Shown here piece by piece: positions 16,622 to 24,742 of a stretch of 43,312 nucleotides of DNA (the first letter of the stretch is position 1; the number at the start of each line of letters is the position of its first letter). Below the pieces are notes generated by a model. The model saw only the letters and a list, made by a program, of their open reading frames with translations. It was not told the DNA's origin and did not search any database. The translations under genes were made by a program, and so were the position numbers. This DNA is from Myxococcaceae bacterium (GTDB lineage Bacteria; Myxococcota; Myxococcia; Myxococcales; Myxococcaceae). Location of the stretch: positions 1 through 43,312 of the forward strand of contig JALOQF010000013.1 in assembly GCA_025459425.1 (NCBI GenBank), read 5' to 3'.

Positions 16622-17722
16622 ATGTCGACTTCTCTTCGTTCGGCCTTCCTCGGCGCGACGGTCTTCCTGACGCTGGGCTGCGCGCCCGCCTTTCTGCCCG
16701 CCGACGCGCGCGCCTGCGGTCTCCAGCCAGTCCCCGTCGAGTGCGAAGGGTGCACCGTGTTCTCGGCCGCGCCGGCGATGCAGTCACGCCAGCTTCCGTC
16801 ACTCGACGGCGGTTTCTCGTTCGTCGGCCGCGAAGGGTGGCGCGAAGGTGGGCCCCTCTTCGTCGGCGGCTTCTCGGTCCTCGCCGATGCCACCGACGAC
16901 GAGGTGCTGGTGTGGGGCCCGCGGCGAGTCTCGGCCACGTCGGTCGACCTTCGAACGGGCGCGGTGCGGGTGCTCGGGACGCCCAGCAGCGTCCCGCTCG
17001 CGTGGGTGAGGAGCCCGCGCGGCTTCTGGGTGCTGTCCGAGGCGATGGTGGCGCCGAGTTCGCCGCAGGTGGCGCCGCGGGCGCTGGCGACCCCGGCGAG
17101 GCAGGTCCTCACCGCGTCACGCAGCGAGCGGCCGCTCGACCTGCTCTCCTCAGGGGCGGCGCTGGTGCCGACGTCGAACGGGCTCTTCGCCTTCGACCCC
17201 TCGAGGCCCGAGCCCTTCTCGTTGCTCGCCCGCGGCGCGTTCACCAGCGCCACGCGGCTGGGCACCGACGTGTACGCGCTGCGCTGCGAGGTGAAGACGG
17301 TGTCGAACGGTATCGAGGAGGGAGCGCTGCTGCCCGGTGACGCCGCCTGTGAACTCGTTCGTTTCGTCGAGACGGAGCGTGACGCCACCATCACCCTGGC
17401 CCGCTTCTCCGGGGCCGTCGAGCTGGCGCCCTTCCGCGACCGCGTGGTGGTGCGGACCTGGGGTGAGCTGTTCGAGGTGTCCCGCACGGGCGCCGTGCGG
17501 CTGCTCTACTCGGTGCCGCTCGAGACGAACTCCGCGGGCGCGGAGCTGCCGACGCTGGGCGCGCTGGAGGTCGACGGAGACCGGCTCGTGGTTCGACAGG
17601 CTGGGTGCCTCGTGACGCTCGACGAGACCCACGGCACCAGCATCGGGCCAGCGAGCGATGGCCGTACCCTCGAACGAAGCGGGCGCTTCTTCCGCCTCGG
17701 CGCTCCCGCCACGACCGAGTGA
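16622..17722 (+). CDS. Hypothetical lipoprotein, possible beta-propeller
   Basis: 366 residues. ATG with GGAG ten bases upstream. The N-terminus (LGATVFLTLGC) is a lipoprotein signal. Mature cysteines cluster early (ACGLQPVPVECEGC), followed by repeated beta-strand-like segments with Asp/Gly turns (DDEVLVWGPRR, NGLFAFDPSRPEPFSLL, LGTDVYALRCEV, FRDRVVVRTWGELFEVS). The spacing suggests a WD/kelch-like propeller of about six blades. No catalytic motif is visible and I do not recognise the family. It ends 135 bases before the convergent DUF819-type gene. Confidence 0.6.
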   Translation: MSTSLRSAFLGATVFLTLGCAPAFLPADARACGLQPVPVECEGCTVFSAAPAMQSRQLPSLDGGFSFVGREGWREGGPLFVGGFSVLADATDDEVLVWGPRRVSATSVDLRTGAVRVLGTPSSVPLAWVRSPRGFWVLSEAMVAPSSPQVAPRALATPARQVLTASRSERPLDLLSSGAALVPTSNGLFAFDPSRPEPFSLLARGAFTSATRLGTDVYALRCEVKTVSNGIEEGALLPGDAACELVRFVETERDATITLARFSGAVELAPFRDRVVVRTWGELFEVSRTGAVRLLYSVPLETNSAGAELPTLGALEVDGDRLVVRQAGCLVTLDETHGTSIGPASDGRTLERSGRFFRLGAPATTE

Positions 17723-17857
17723 GGGTCGATGACGCGGCGCTCGGAGGGGCGCGCGGAAGAACGGAGCCGGGTACTGCCCCCGCGATGTCAGCGCGCCGGC
17801 AGCTCTCACGGGAAGATGATGGTGAGAGGCTCCACGCGGGCCTCGAAGAACCGCGGT

Positions 17858-18985
17858 TCACCCACCGAGGCTTCGCAGCGCCCATGCCGTGAACAGCCCG
17901 ACGTAGGTGCCGATGGCGAAGCCCGCGAGGCCCAGCGTCAGCCCCGGCCCCAACAGCGCCTTGTTCTTGAGCGCCGCCGTCACCGGCGGAATGAACGCGG
18001 GCCCGAACACCGCGGCCGTCGAGCTCACCAGCGTGCTGTCGGCGTCGATGCCGAAGAGCCAGCACAGCACCACGTGGAACACGACCGCGAGCGCGAGCAC
18101 CAGGAAGACGAAGAAGAACAGACTCGACGCGCCCGAGAGCTTCGAGACGTCGGCGAGCGAGCCCACCGCCACGCAGAAGACGAGCAACAGGTATTCGCCC
18201 AGCTCGAACGTGGTGGGCAAACGGCGCACGCGCTCGACGAGGGACAGCGCGATGCCGAGCGTGGTGAGCACCAGCATCACCACCGTGCCGTCCAGCTTGC
18301 CGGTGGTGCCCATCGCCGCCCCGGCGGACACCAGCACGCACGCGATCGCGAGCGCCAGGCCCGTCACCATCGAGGGCAGGTGCTTCGGCGTCCACACCGT
18401 CGTCGTCTTCGCTTCGTCGACGGTCGCCTCGGCGCGCGCCGCCGGGAAGGCCTTCATGAAGCGCAGGAGCACGCGCTGCGCGAAGGTGAGCAGCACGAAG
18501 AGCCAGGCTCCGCCGAGCACCACGTCGGCGGCGTTGAGGAGCACGAACGTCTCGCTCCGGGTCTCGAGCGCCAGGCCGATGGCGTTCAGGTTCGGCGTGC
18601 CGCCGATGTACACGCCCACCAGCATGCCCGAAATCTTCCACCACTCGTCGGTGGAGGCCTTGAACACGAAGCCCGCGATGCTCGCCGCCGCGATGGCCGA
18701 CAGGCACGCCAGCCCGAAGGCCTTGAGCAACGTCGGCCCGAGCGAGAGCCACTTCTTCACCTCGGTCGAGAAGAGCAGCAGCGGAATCGAGAGCGCCACC
18801 GACGCTTCGTTGAGCGTCATCGCGGCCTTCTCGTCGACGGGAACCAGGCGCAGGTTCGCGGCCAGAATGCCCGCAGCGTAGCAGACGACGACGGGCCCCA
18901 GGGCGCCGAGCGGCTTCACGCGCGCGCACAGCCAGCGCGCCACCGCGGGGAACAGCAGACACGAGACCACTTGAAGCGCAGCCAT
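17858..18985 (-). CDS. DUF819-family integral membrane protein
   Basis: 375 residues, very hydrophobic, with about ten to twelve predicted membrane helices. Recognisable family features are FSTEVKKWLSLGP, GVYIGGTPNLNAIGLAL and a C-terminal STAAVFGPAFIPPVTAALKNKALL. DUF819 proteins are uncharacterised membrane proteins thought to be transporter-like; the substrate is unknown. Start choice is open: an ATG at 18985 is used here, and another at 19009 would add eight residues. Neither has a strong ribosome site. The upstream region overlaps the promoter side of the divergent protease gene at 19117. Confidence 0.75.
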   Translation of the reverse strand: MAALQVVSCLLFPAVARWLCARVKPLGALGPVVVCYAAGILAANLRLVPVDEKAAMTLNEASVALSIPLLLFSTEVKKWLSLGPTLLKAFGLACLSAIAAASIAGFVFKASTDEWWKISGMLVGVYIGGTPNLNAIGLALETRSETFVLLNAADVVLGGAWLFVLLTFAQRVLLRFMKAFPAARAEATVDEAKTTTVWTPKHLPSMVTGLALAIACVLVSAGAAMGTTGKLDGTVVMLVLTTLGIALSLVERVRRLPTTFELGEYLLLVFCVAVGSLADVSKLSGASSLFFFVFLVLALAVVFHVVLCWLFGIDADSTLVSSTAAVFGPAFIPPVTAALKNKALLGPGLTLGLAGFAIGTYVGLFTAWALRSLGG

Positions 18986-19116
18986 CACGGAGGGCCCGGC
19001 TTGTCGCATGAGCCGTGGCAGGAGACAGGAGAAAGCGGTGTCCCGTTGCGGCCAGAAGGGTCTGCTCGTGTGCCGCAGAGGCCGCCTCGACGTGGAACCG
19101 TCGCCCCTGACGCAGC

Positions 19117-20520
19117 ATGATGCAGGTGATGAGGCCGCTCGCACCCGCGCCGCGAGTCGAACCCCTCGTGGTGGTGCTGCTGGCGGGGCTCATGCCAGCC
19201 TGCGCGTCCGTCGACGACGTGGAGACCCAGCGGGCCGCCATCTATGGCGGCGCGAGCGCTCCCGACGACCACGCCGTCTTCATGCTCGAGCCGTTGCGTT
19301 GCTCGGCTGCCCTCATCGCGCCGCGCACGCTGCTGACCGCCGCGCACTGCGTCGACGGACCCACGCGCTTCGCCACCAACGCCGCCGACGGCGTGTCGGG
19401 CCCGCTGTACCGGGTGCTGAAGGTCGAGTCGTACACGGGCGTGCGGGGTGACTGGTCTCCGGACCTGGCGCTGGTGCTGCTGGAGCGCGCGCCGCCGGTG
19501 ACGCCGCTGCGGTGGCAGGCGACGGGGCCGCTCCCGCCCATCGGCACGCCGCTGCGGCACGTCGGGTATGGCCTCACCGAGTCGGGCACCTCGGGCCAAC
19601 GCCGCACGGTGACGGTCCCCATTCGTGGCACCGGCAGTCCGCAGCGGTTCGGCGTCAGCGTGATGAGCGGCGAGGGTGGAAGGGGCATCTGCTTCGGAGA
19701 CTCCGGTGGGCCGGCCCTGGTGCGCGACGCCGAGGGCGAACGCGTGGTGGCGGTGCACAGCTATGGGTACGAGTGCGGCGGGCTGAGCGGCTCGGCCCTG
19801 GTGTACCCGTACGCGTCGTTCGTCAGCCGTTGGCTCGCCGAGAACGAGACGCCCTCGTGTGCGCGCGACACGCGGTGCGTTCAGGGGTGCACGCCGGCCG
19901 ACCTCGACTGTACTTGCGGGGCCGATGGCCAGTGCAGCGCGGCCTGCACCGACGGAGACGACCCCGACTGTCCCGCAGGGTGCCGCCCCGACGGCGTGTG
20001 TCAGCCGGCCTCGGTGTGCCCGGTCGACCTCGACTGCCTGCCAGTGGGGACGCGGTGCCTGCGCGAGGCGCAGTGTGGGTCGCGTCTGTGTGTGGCCGAC
20101 CCGCAGAACCCGACGCGTTATTGCTCGGTGGCGTGCGCCGCGGGGCAATGCCCGGCGGGGTTCCAGTGCGATGCCGCCCGCTCGACGTGCATCAAGTCAC
20201 AGCGCGCCACGGTGCCTCCCGGGTTTCCCTGCCTTCCCGGAGAACTCTGCGCCGACGGCCATCGCTGCGCGGCGCCCATGGGCATGACGGCCCGGTGTGA
20301 GAAGGCCTGTGTAGCCGGGAGCGAATGCCTCGCGGGGTTTCGCTGCGACTTCTCGCTCGGTGTCTGCACCCAGCGCCCACCCATCACGCTCGACGCGGGC
20401 CTCGAGTGGGCCGAGCCGCTTGCTCCGCAGGGCTGCGCGTCGGTGCCGTCGGGCGTGGTGGCCTGGGCGGTCCTTGCGGTCGTCGCTCGTGCCCGACGAC
20501 CGACGCGCGCGCGTCGTTGA
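19117..20520 (+). CDS. Trypsin-like serine protease with Cys-rich and MYXO-CTERM-like tail
   Basis: 467 residues. A hydrophobic leader ends in a lipobox-like MPAC (C29). The chymotrypsin-fold domain spans about 42-245, with the triad H77 (TAAHC), D116 (DLALV) and S196 (GDSGGP). A Cys-rich region of about 185 residues follows (CTCGADGQCSAAC and similar), with at least 25 cysteines. The C-terminus has Gly-Cys-Ala, a hydrophobic helix (VAWAVLAVVA) and an Arg-rich end (RARRPTRARR). This is the tripartite layout of MYXO-CTERM sorting tails, in which cleavage near the Cys anchors the protein at the surface. The start is ambiguous among ATGs at 19117, 19120 and 19132; the last has AGG six bases upstream. 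The catalytic site is intact, so activity is expected. Confidence 0.85.
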   Translation: MMQVMRPLAPAPRVEPLVVVLLAGLMPACASVDDVETQRAAIYGGASAPDDHAVFMLEPLRCSAALIAPRTLLTAAHCVDGPTRFATNAADGVSGPLYRVLKVESYTGVRGDWSPDLALVLLERAPPVTPLRWQATGPLPPIGTPLRHVGYGLTESGTSGQRRTVTVPIRGTGSPQRFGVSVMSGEGGRGICFGDSGGPALVRDAEGERVVAVHSYGYECGGLSGSALVYPYASFVSRWLAENETPSCARDTRCVQGCTPADLDCTCGADGQCSAACTDGDDPDCPAGCRPDGVCQPASVCPVDLDCLPVGTRCLREAQCGSRLCVADPQNPTRYCSVACAAGQCPAGFQCDAARSTCIKSQRATVPPGFPCLPGELCADGHRCAAPMGMTARCEKACVAGSECLAGFRCDFSLGVCTQRPPITLDAGLEWAEPLAPQGCASVPSGVVAWAVLAVVARARRPTRARR

Positions 20521-20860
20521 ACGCCGCTGACGACTGATGGGTGGTTGGCGCAAGTCGCTCGCAGCAAGGCGCGGGGGCTCGGTTGCCGGACTTCGCGCGA
20601 TGACGCTCTGCGCGTGCGCAGGTTCGACTCGGAGCCCTGCGGCGCCTGGATGACGCACCTTCGTTCGCTCCTTGGGACACGTTCGGTATCGTGGGGAGAA
20701 CGACCTGCGAGGTCCGTCGCCACCTCCAGACCGTGTCCACATGGCTGAACGTCCACAGGGGCCTCGTTCAGCGTGACGTTCACCTCCGCGCGCCACCGGG
20801 GCTGTCGCTCGACACCACGCCCTCGGGGTTGGGAACCGCCTTCCACCACGCCGTCCTCGC
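20521..20860. other. Intergenic region between convergent genes
   Basis: 340 bases with no recognised gene. On the minus strand a frame is open across much of it, but its product is not recognisable, it has no ribosome site, and it runs into the protease gene. It could hold a decayed gene. No clear terminator hairpin with a T-run is seen. Confidence 0.4.
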
Positions 20861-21988
20861 TCAGGGCCGGTACAGCGCTTCCCACACCGGCGTGAAGCGC
20901 GCGCCACCATCTGGGAGGCGTGGGCTGCCGCCGCCTGCCTGGGTCGAGCCGTGAGGGTCGCCCGCGTCGGCGTTCGAGAAGAGCCGGTGCGACCTGCCGT
21001 ACGGCGGCGGGGTGACGTCGACGTTCACCGGCGTGCCCGGCACCTGGAGCGCGGTGAAGGCCGCGAGGTGGCCCGGGTGCTGTGGGTCGCGTTGGTGGGT
21101 GAAGGCCCAGAAGGCGTCGCGCGGCGTGAGCGACGGCCCGGTGAGCCAGGCCTGGTTGGTGTCGAGCGGGCCCGACAGCATCACGACTCGCGCCACGCGA
21201 CGGTTCAGCCCGATGAGGCCCGCGGTGCTGGCGCCGTGCGAGATGCCCGAGATGACGATGGCGTCCCAGCGGGGTTCGCCGTTGACGAGGAACCAGTTCC
21301 AGTCGCCCTGCGGGTTGAGCGTCGAGAGGCGCTCGAGCATGCGCACGATGCGCGCGGTGATGCTCTCGGCCGGGCGCACGTCGATGACGGTCGTTCGGTC
21401 GACGCCGTCGAACGCCTCGAGGCGGCAGCCACCGATGTCGGCGCCACAGTTCCCGACGCCGTAGTCCGAGAGGTAGCAGGGGCTGATGACGTGGTAACCG
21501 AACGAGGCGAGCAGCGCGTTGTGGGCGGTGCTGCCGCAGGTGGCCGGCGTGCCCGCGCCGTGCAGGTAGACGACGAGCTGACCCCGCGGCGCGACGCGCG
21601 TGTCGAGCGCGGCGAGCTGGGTGGCGTCGGCGCGGCCCGCGTCGGGCTCGACTGCCGAGGGGCGGAACTGGAACTGGAAGAGCTGCGGCATCGACCGGTC
21701 GACCCGTGGTGCGCCGGCATCGGCAACGCTGCCTGCGTCGATGCGCCCACCGTCGGAGCTTCCCGCATCGGGGCCACCGGCGTCGGCGGTGCCCGCATCA
21801 TCGAGCGGGCCTGCGTCCAAGGCTCCAGCCCCGCCGCCTCCGCTCGTTCCACCCGCCGCACCGCTCAGCCCGCCTCCCGTGCCGCTGAGCCCGCCTCCCG
21901 TACCGCCGGTGCTCGCATCGGGGCCCTCGACGTTCGCGCCGCACGCCAGGACACAACACGCCGTGAAGCTCAGCAGTCGTCGCATCAT
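20861..21988 (-). CDS. Alpha/beta-hydrolase-like lipoprotein (BPSS1187-like)
   Basis: 375 residues. The ATG has GGAGG six bases upstream. A lipoprotein signal ends in VLAC. A linker of about 75 residues built from Gly, Ser, Ala and Asp comes next, then an alpha/beta-hydrolase domain. That domain begins near RGQLVVYLHGAG and has a nucleophile elbow G-I-S-H-G (WDAIVISGISHGAS). Candidate acid and His residues lie in LSGPLDTNQAWL and the C-terminal SHRLFSNADAGDPHG. Esterase or related activity is likely, but the substrate is unknown. The domain resembles the BPSS1187-type family from memory, and this assignment is tentative. The low-complexity linker is typical of surface lipoproteins in this lineage. 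Confidence 0.65.
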   Translation of the reverse strand: MMRRLLSFTACCVLACGANVEGPDASTGGTGGGLSGTGGGLSGAAGGTSGGGGAGALDAGPLDDAGTADAGGPDAGSSDGGRIDAGSVADAGAPRVDRSMPQLFQFQFRPSAVEPDAGRADATQLAALDTRVAPRGQLVVYLHGAGTPATCGSTAHNALLASFGYHVISPCYLSDYGVGNCGADIGGCRLEAFDGVDRTTVIDVRPAESITARIVRMLERLSTLNPQGDWNWFLVNGEPRWDAIVISGISHGASTAGLIGLNRRVARVVMLSGPLDTNQAWLTGPSLTPRDAFWAFTHQRDPQHPGHLAAFTALQVPGTPVNVDVTPPPYGRSHRLFSNADAGDPHGSTQAGGGSPRLPDGGARFTPVWEALYRP

Positions 21989-22049
21989 CGCCACCTCCGC
22001 AGGGGCCCACCATCGAAGGCCCAGAGCCTGCGACGAATCGGGGGCGACG

Positions 22050-22529
22050 TCACCGGGCCCGTGCCGCGTTCATCAGCTCGCGCAGCCTGGCGTCGTTCGG
22101 CAACCCGCAGGACTCGGCCGCGAAGGTGGCTTCGTGGCTCGGGTGAAAGGGCACGCCTGCGGCGTAGAGCGCCTCGACGCAGGCGACGTGCAGGTCGGTG
22201 ACGACGAAGGCGGCGATGGCGGCGTTGATGGCCAGGACGCCCCGGTCGAGGGCGCCGTCGGCGATGGCACGGCGCACGATGTCGACCCGCCCATACGCCG
22301 CGGCTTCCACGAGGGACGCGGGCGCGAACAACGTCTCGAGAAAGCCCGTGCCGGTCTCGGGGTGGTGGTGGCCGAGGTGCCACGCGTTGAGCAGGTCGAC
22401 CCGCAGGTCACCTTCGACGAGCTGCCCTTCGTCGGGGTCGAGGCGCGGCGCTCGGAAGAGGCCGCTGCGCCGCGCGAGGGCGAGCGCTGCGTCATGGAAG
22501 CGGGTGTCGGCAGAGAACACGGGCGTCAC
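22050..22529 (-). CDS. Small ankyrin-like helical protein
   Basis: 159 residues. The GTG start overlaps the stop of the glycosyltransferase gene (GTGA). The middle contains helical pairs resembling ankyrin repeats (LVEAAAYGRVDIVRRAIADGALD, DLHVACVEALYAAGVPF). No signal peptide or membrane segment is seen. Such proteins mediate protein contacts; a partner in the operon is plausible. The repeats are degenerate, so the fold assignment is tentative. It is the last gene of the desaturase / glycosyltransferase operon. Confidence 0.6.
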   Translation of the reverse strand: MTPVFSADTRFHDAALALARRSGLFRAPRLDPDEGQLVEGDLRVDLLNAWHLGHHHPETGTGFLETLFAPASLVEAAAYGRVDIVRRAIADGALDRGVLAINAAIAAFVVTDLHVACVEALYAAGVPFHPSHEATFAAESCGLPNDARLRELMNAARAR

Positions 22530-23551
22530 TCCAGCGCGGCGACGACGCGGGCCACCATGGCCTCGACGTTTGGCTCGTTGGTGAGCTCGACCATCGCGTG
22601 CGGCGCGAAGGGGTGGCCCCACTGCTCGGTGGGCATGCGCCAGAACAGCGCCACCGTCTTCGCGCCGACGGCCACCGACAGGTGCATGGGCCCGGTGTTG
22701 TTGCAGACGACGACGCGCGCGCGCGACATGAGGAAGGCGAGCTCATCGAGCGAAGTGGGCGGAGCCAGCACGCCTTGACCGTCATCCAGCACCTCGCGGG
22801 CGAGCGCTTCTTCGCCGGGGCCCCACGTCACCACGGGCGTGACGCCCTTCGCCGTGAGGTGGCGCGTCACCCGTGAGAACACCGGCGTCGGCACGCGCCG
22901 CTCGCCGAGCCGGCCGCCAGGGTTCACCACCGCGAAGGAGGGGTGCTGGGCGACGAGGGCCTCGACCGAGGGCGTCGCGCGTGGCGTGCGGAAGCGCATC
23001 GCGCCCGTCGGCGCCGGGACGAGCGGCGACAGGTAGTGGAGGCGCTGGTCCACCTCGCGGCGGGTGTCCGCGCGCGGCGGCACGGTGACGTCGGCGAGCA
23101 GGCGGGCAGGCCCCAGCGGCGGCCCCACCACGCAGCCCCCCGCGCCCAGCACCCGCGCCACCAGCGACGGTGTGCCCGAGTATTCGACCCAGCTCGCGGC
23201 GTTCACCACGACGGCGCCCTCGCAGAGCGCCATGAGCGCGCGACGCTGGGGCGAGAAGGGGTTCCAGAGCCACGCGCGCTCGAAGACGTGCAGCCCGGCC
23301 ACGCCCGGCAGCCCCTCGAGCACGCGCGCGCACTTCGGGTGCACGACGAGGTGCACCTCGTGCGTCTTCTCGAGCGCGGCGACGAGGGGTGTGGTGAGGA
23401 GCGCCTCTCCGACGCGCGCGTCGATGCGCACCAGCACCACGCGCTTCGCCGTCGAGAGCAGGGCCCTCCGTGATGCCCGCCACGGCCTGAAGAACAGCAG
23501 CGCGAACAGCCACCCGACGAGGCGCCGGAGGACGACCTCGAGCCGGTGCAT
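22526..23551 (-). CDS. Glycosyltransferase family 9 (heptosyltransferase-like)
   Basis: 341 residues with the GT-B fold of family 9. N-terminal RVVLVRIDARVGEALLTTPLVAALE matches the family opening (R.D..GD.L.T.P). The C-terminal domain has NPGGRLGERR and a donor-site segment CNNTGPMHLSVAVGAKTVALF, where family members usually have D-T-G-P-x-H. These enzymes transfer heptose or another sugar to lipid A core-type acceptors; the exact sugar is unknown. An N-terminal hydrophobic stretch (LVGWLFALLFF) suggests membrane association. Its ATG shares one base with the stop of the desaturase gene (TGATG) and its end overlaps the ankyrin-like gene, so the three form one translationally coupled unit. Confidence 0.85.
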   Translation of the reverse strand: MHRLEVVLRRLVGWLFALLFFRPWRASRRALLSTAKRVVLVRIDARVGEALLTTPLVAALEKTHEVHLVVHPKCARVLEGLPGVAGLHVFERAWLWNPFSPQRRALMALCEGAVVVNAASWVEYSGTPSLVARVLGAGGCVVGPPLGPARLLADVTVPPRADTRREVDQRLHYLSPLVPAPTGAMRFRTPRATPSVEALVAQHPSFAVVNPGGRLGERRVPTPVFSRVTRHLTAKGVTPVVTWGPGEEALAREVLDDGQGVLAPPTSLDELAFLMSRARVVVCNNTGPMHLSVAVGAKTVALFWRMPTEQWGHPFAPHAMVELTNEPNVEAMVARVVAALE

Positions 23552-24405
23552 CAGAACGTCTGGGCTTTGCCGAACCAGCGCCACGGCCAGCCGGGCTTCA
23601 CGTAGGCGTCCTGCGGAATGTTGGCCTTCAGCTCGTCGTGCAGCTTCGGCAGCTCACTCCAGTGGACGCCCGGGCGGGTGTGGTGCGCGGTGTGGTACCC
23701 GAGGTTGCCGGTGAGCCAGTTGTAGAACGGCTGAATCATGTTGTTCGACGCCACCGCGTGCGAGTCGGTCGAGCGACCGGCGTGGTGCGCGTAGGTGGCC
23801 CACGCAGTGCCGAAGAGCGAGAAGGCCGGGCCCAGCACGAAGATGATGAGGCCTGGAATCGGCCGGTAGGCCACCAGCGCGCCGATGAGGGCGAGGCTGA
23901 GCAGGCCCATCCACAAGAAGGTGAAGCGCAGCTTCGGGTGCTTCGCGCCCACCACCCACGCGCGCGGGTACGCCGTCAGCGTCGTCTTGAAGGCGTACTC
24001 GAACTCGCTCATCAACGAGCCGTCGTCCCGGCGCCAGCGCGACTCGTCCTTCTGCTGGTCGAGGTAGTTCATGTGGTGGCCCACCGAGTGGTGCAGCACC
24101 CACGCGTGGCTCGAGACGCCCGTCTGCAGCACGTACATGAGCTCGAGCAGCCGGTTGAGCGGCTCCCAGGTGAACGTCGTCACGTGCTGGTGGTGGTGGT
24201 TGAAGGCGCACACCGCCGCCTTCGGGAAGATGCCCACGAGGAACACCAGGAAGAGGATGAGCGGGTGGTCGAGCGTGAGGTACGCCGTCAGGTCGAGCAG
24301 GAACAGCACGATGAAGGCGAAGACGTACGGGCGGTCTGCGGCGTAGCGGAACACTGACGACGAGGCGACCTGCTCCCGAGACAACCCAGCTGATGTTGCG
24401 TTCAC
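23551..24405 (-). CDS. Membrane fatty acid desaturase
   Basis: 284 residues with the three His boxes of the membrane di-iron desaturase/hydroxylase superfamily: H70HHQH (70-74), H105H-SV-GHH (105-111) and H238TAHH (238-242). Four hydrophobic helices surround them (about 28-63 and 163-200). The enzyme inserts a double bond or hydroxyl into an acyl chain using O2 and electrons from a redox partner. The GTG start has an AAAGG site upstream. First gene of an overlapping operon with a glycosyltransferase, which suggests modification of a glycolipid or lipopolysaccharide acyl group, though that is inference. Its 156-base divergent region also serves the small lipoprotein at 24561. Confidence 0.85.
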   Translation of the reverse strand: MNATSAGLSREQVASSSVFRYAADRPYVFAFIVLFLLDLTAYLTLDHPLILFLVFLVGIFPKAAVCAFNHHHQHVTTFTWEPLNRLLELMYVLQTGVSSHAWVLHHSVGHHMNYLDQQKDESRWRRDDGSLMSEFEYAFKTTLTAYPRAWVVGAKHPKLRFTFLWMGLLSLALIGALVAYRPIPGLIIFVLGPAFSLFGTAWATYAHHAGRSTDSHAVASNNMIQPFYNWLTGNLGYHTAHHTRPGVHWSELPKLHDELKANIPQDAYVKPGWPWRWFGKAQTF

Positions 24406-24560
24406 GAATGACCTTTGGCGGTGCGGAGGACGAGGCTTCTGCCCGAAGTAGCGAGGTGAAGGAAAGCTTCAATCGTGCAGCGTCATGGTTCGGTCAGCGA
24501 GCGCCGCTGGCGGGTTGACCCACCGCAAGGGCTGGAGGCGTGGGTGCGGAACCATCCGCC

Positions 24561-24722
24561 ATGCGAACCGTCATCGTCATCCTTGGAATCGGGCTCACCA
24601 TCCTGTCGTCGGGCTGTGGCTTCGGCGCGTCGTGCACGACGGACACCGACTGCCCACGGGGCCAGAAGTGCCTCATCGGCAACGTCTGTGGCACGAGCAC
24701 GCCGCCCGACGCCGGGCGGTGA
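24561..24722 (+). CDS. Very small Cys-rich lipoprotein, 53 residues
   Basis: The ATG is followed by a hydrophobic segment and a lipobox (ILSSGC). The mature peptide is about 35 residues, with a C-x4-D-C-x5-KC-x5-VC pattern (SCTTDTDCPRGQKC, NVCG). This resembles the short disulphide knots in other surface proteins of this window. Its stop is 20 bases from that of the convergent cytochrome gene. It is short but has a coherent signal peptide and Cys pattern, so I think it real. Function unknown. Confidence 0.55.
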   Translation: MRTVIVILGIGLTILSSGCGFGASCTTDTDCPRGQKCLIGNVCGTSTPPDAGR

Positions 24723-24742
24723 GAAGCCGTGCAGCCCGGGGC

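Noticed and set aside
20521..20885. Minus-strand frame across the gap after the protease gene
   Set aside because: It overlaps the protease and hydrolase genes out of frame, has no ribosome site and no recognisable domain.
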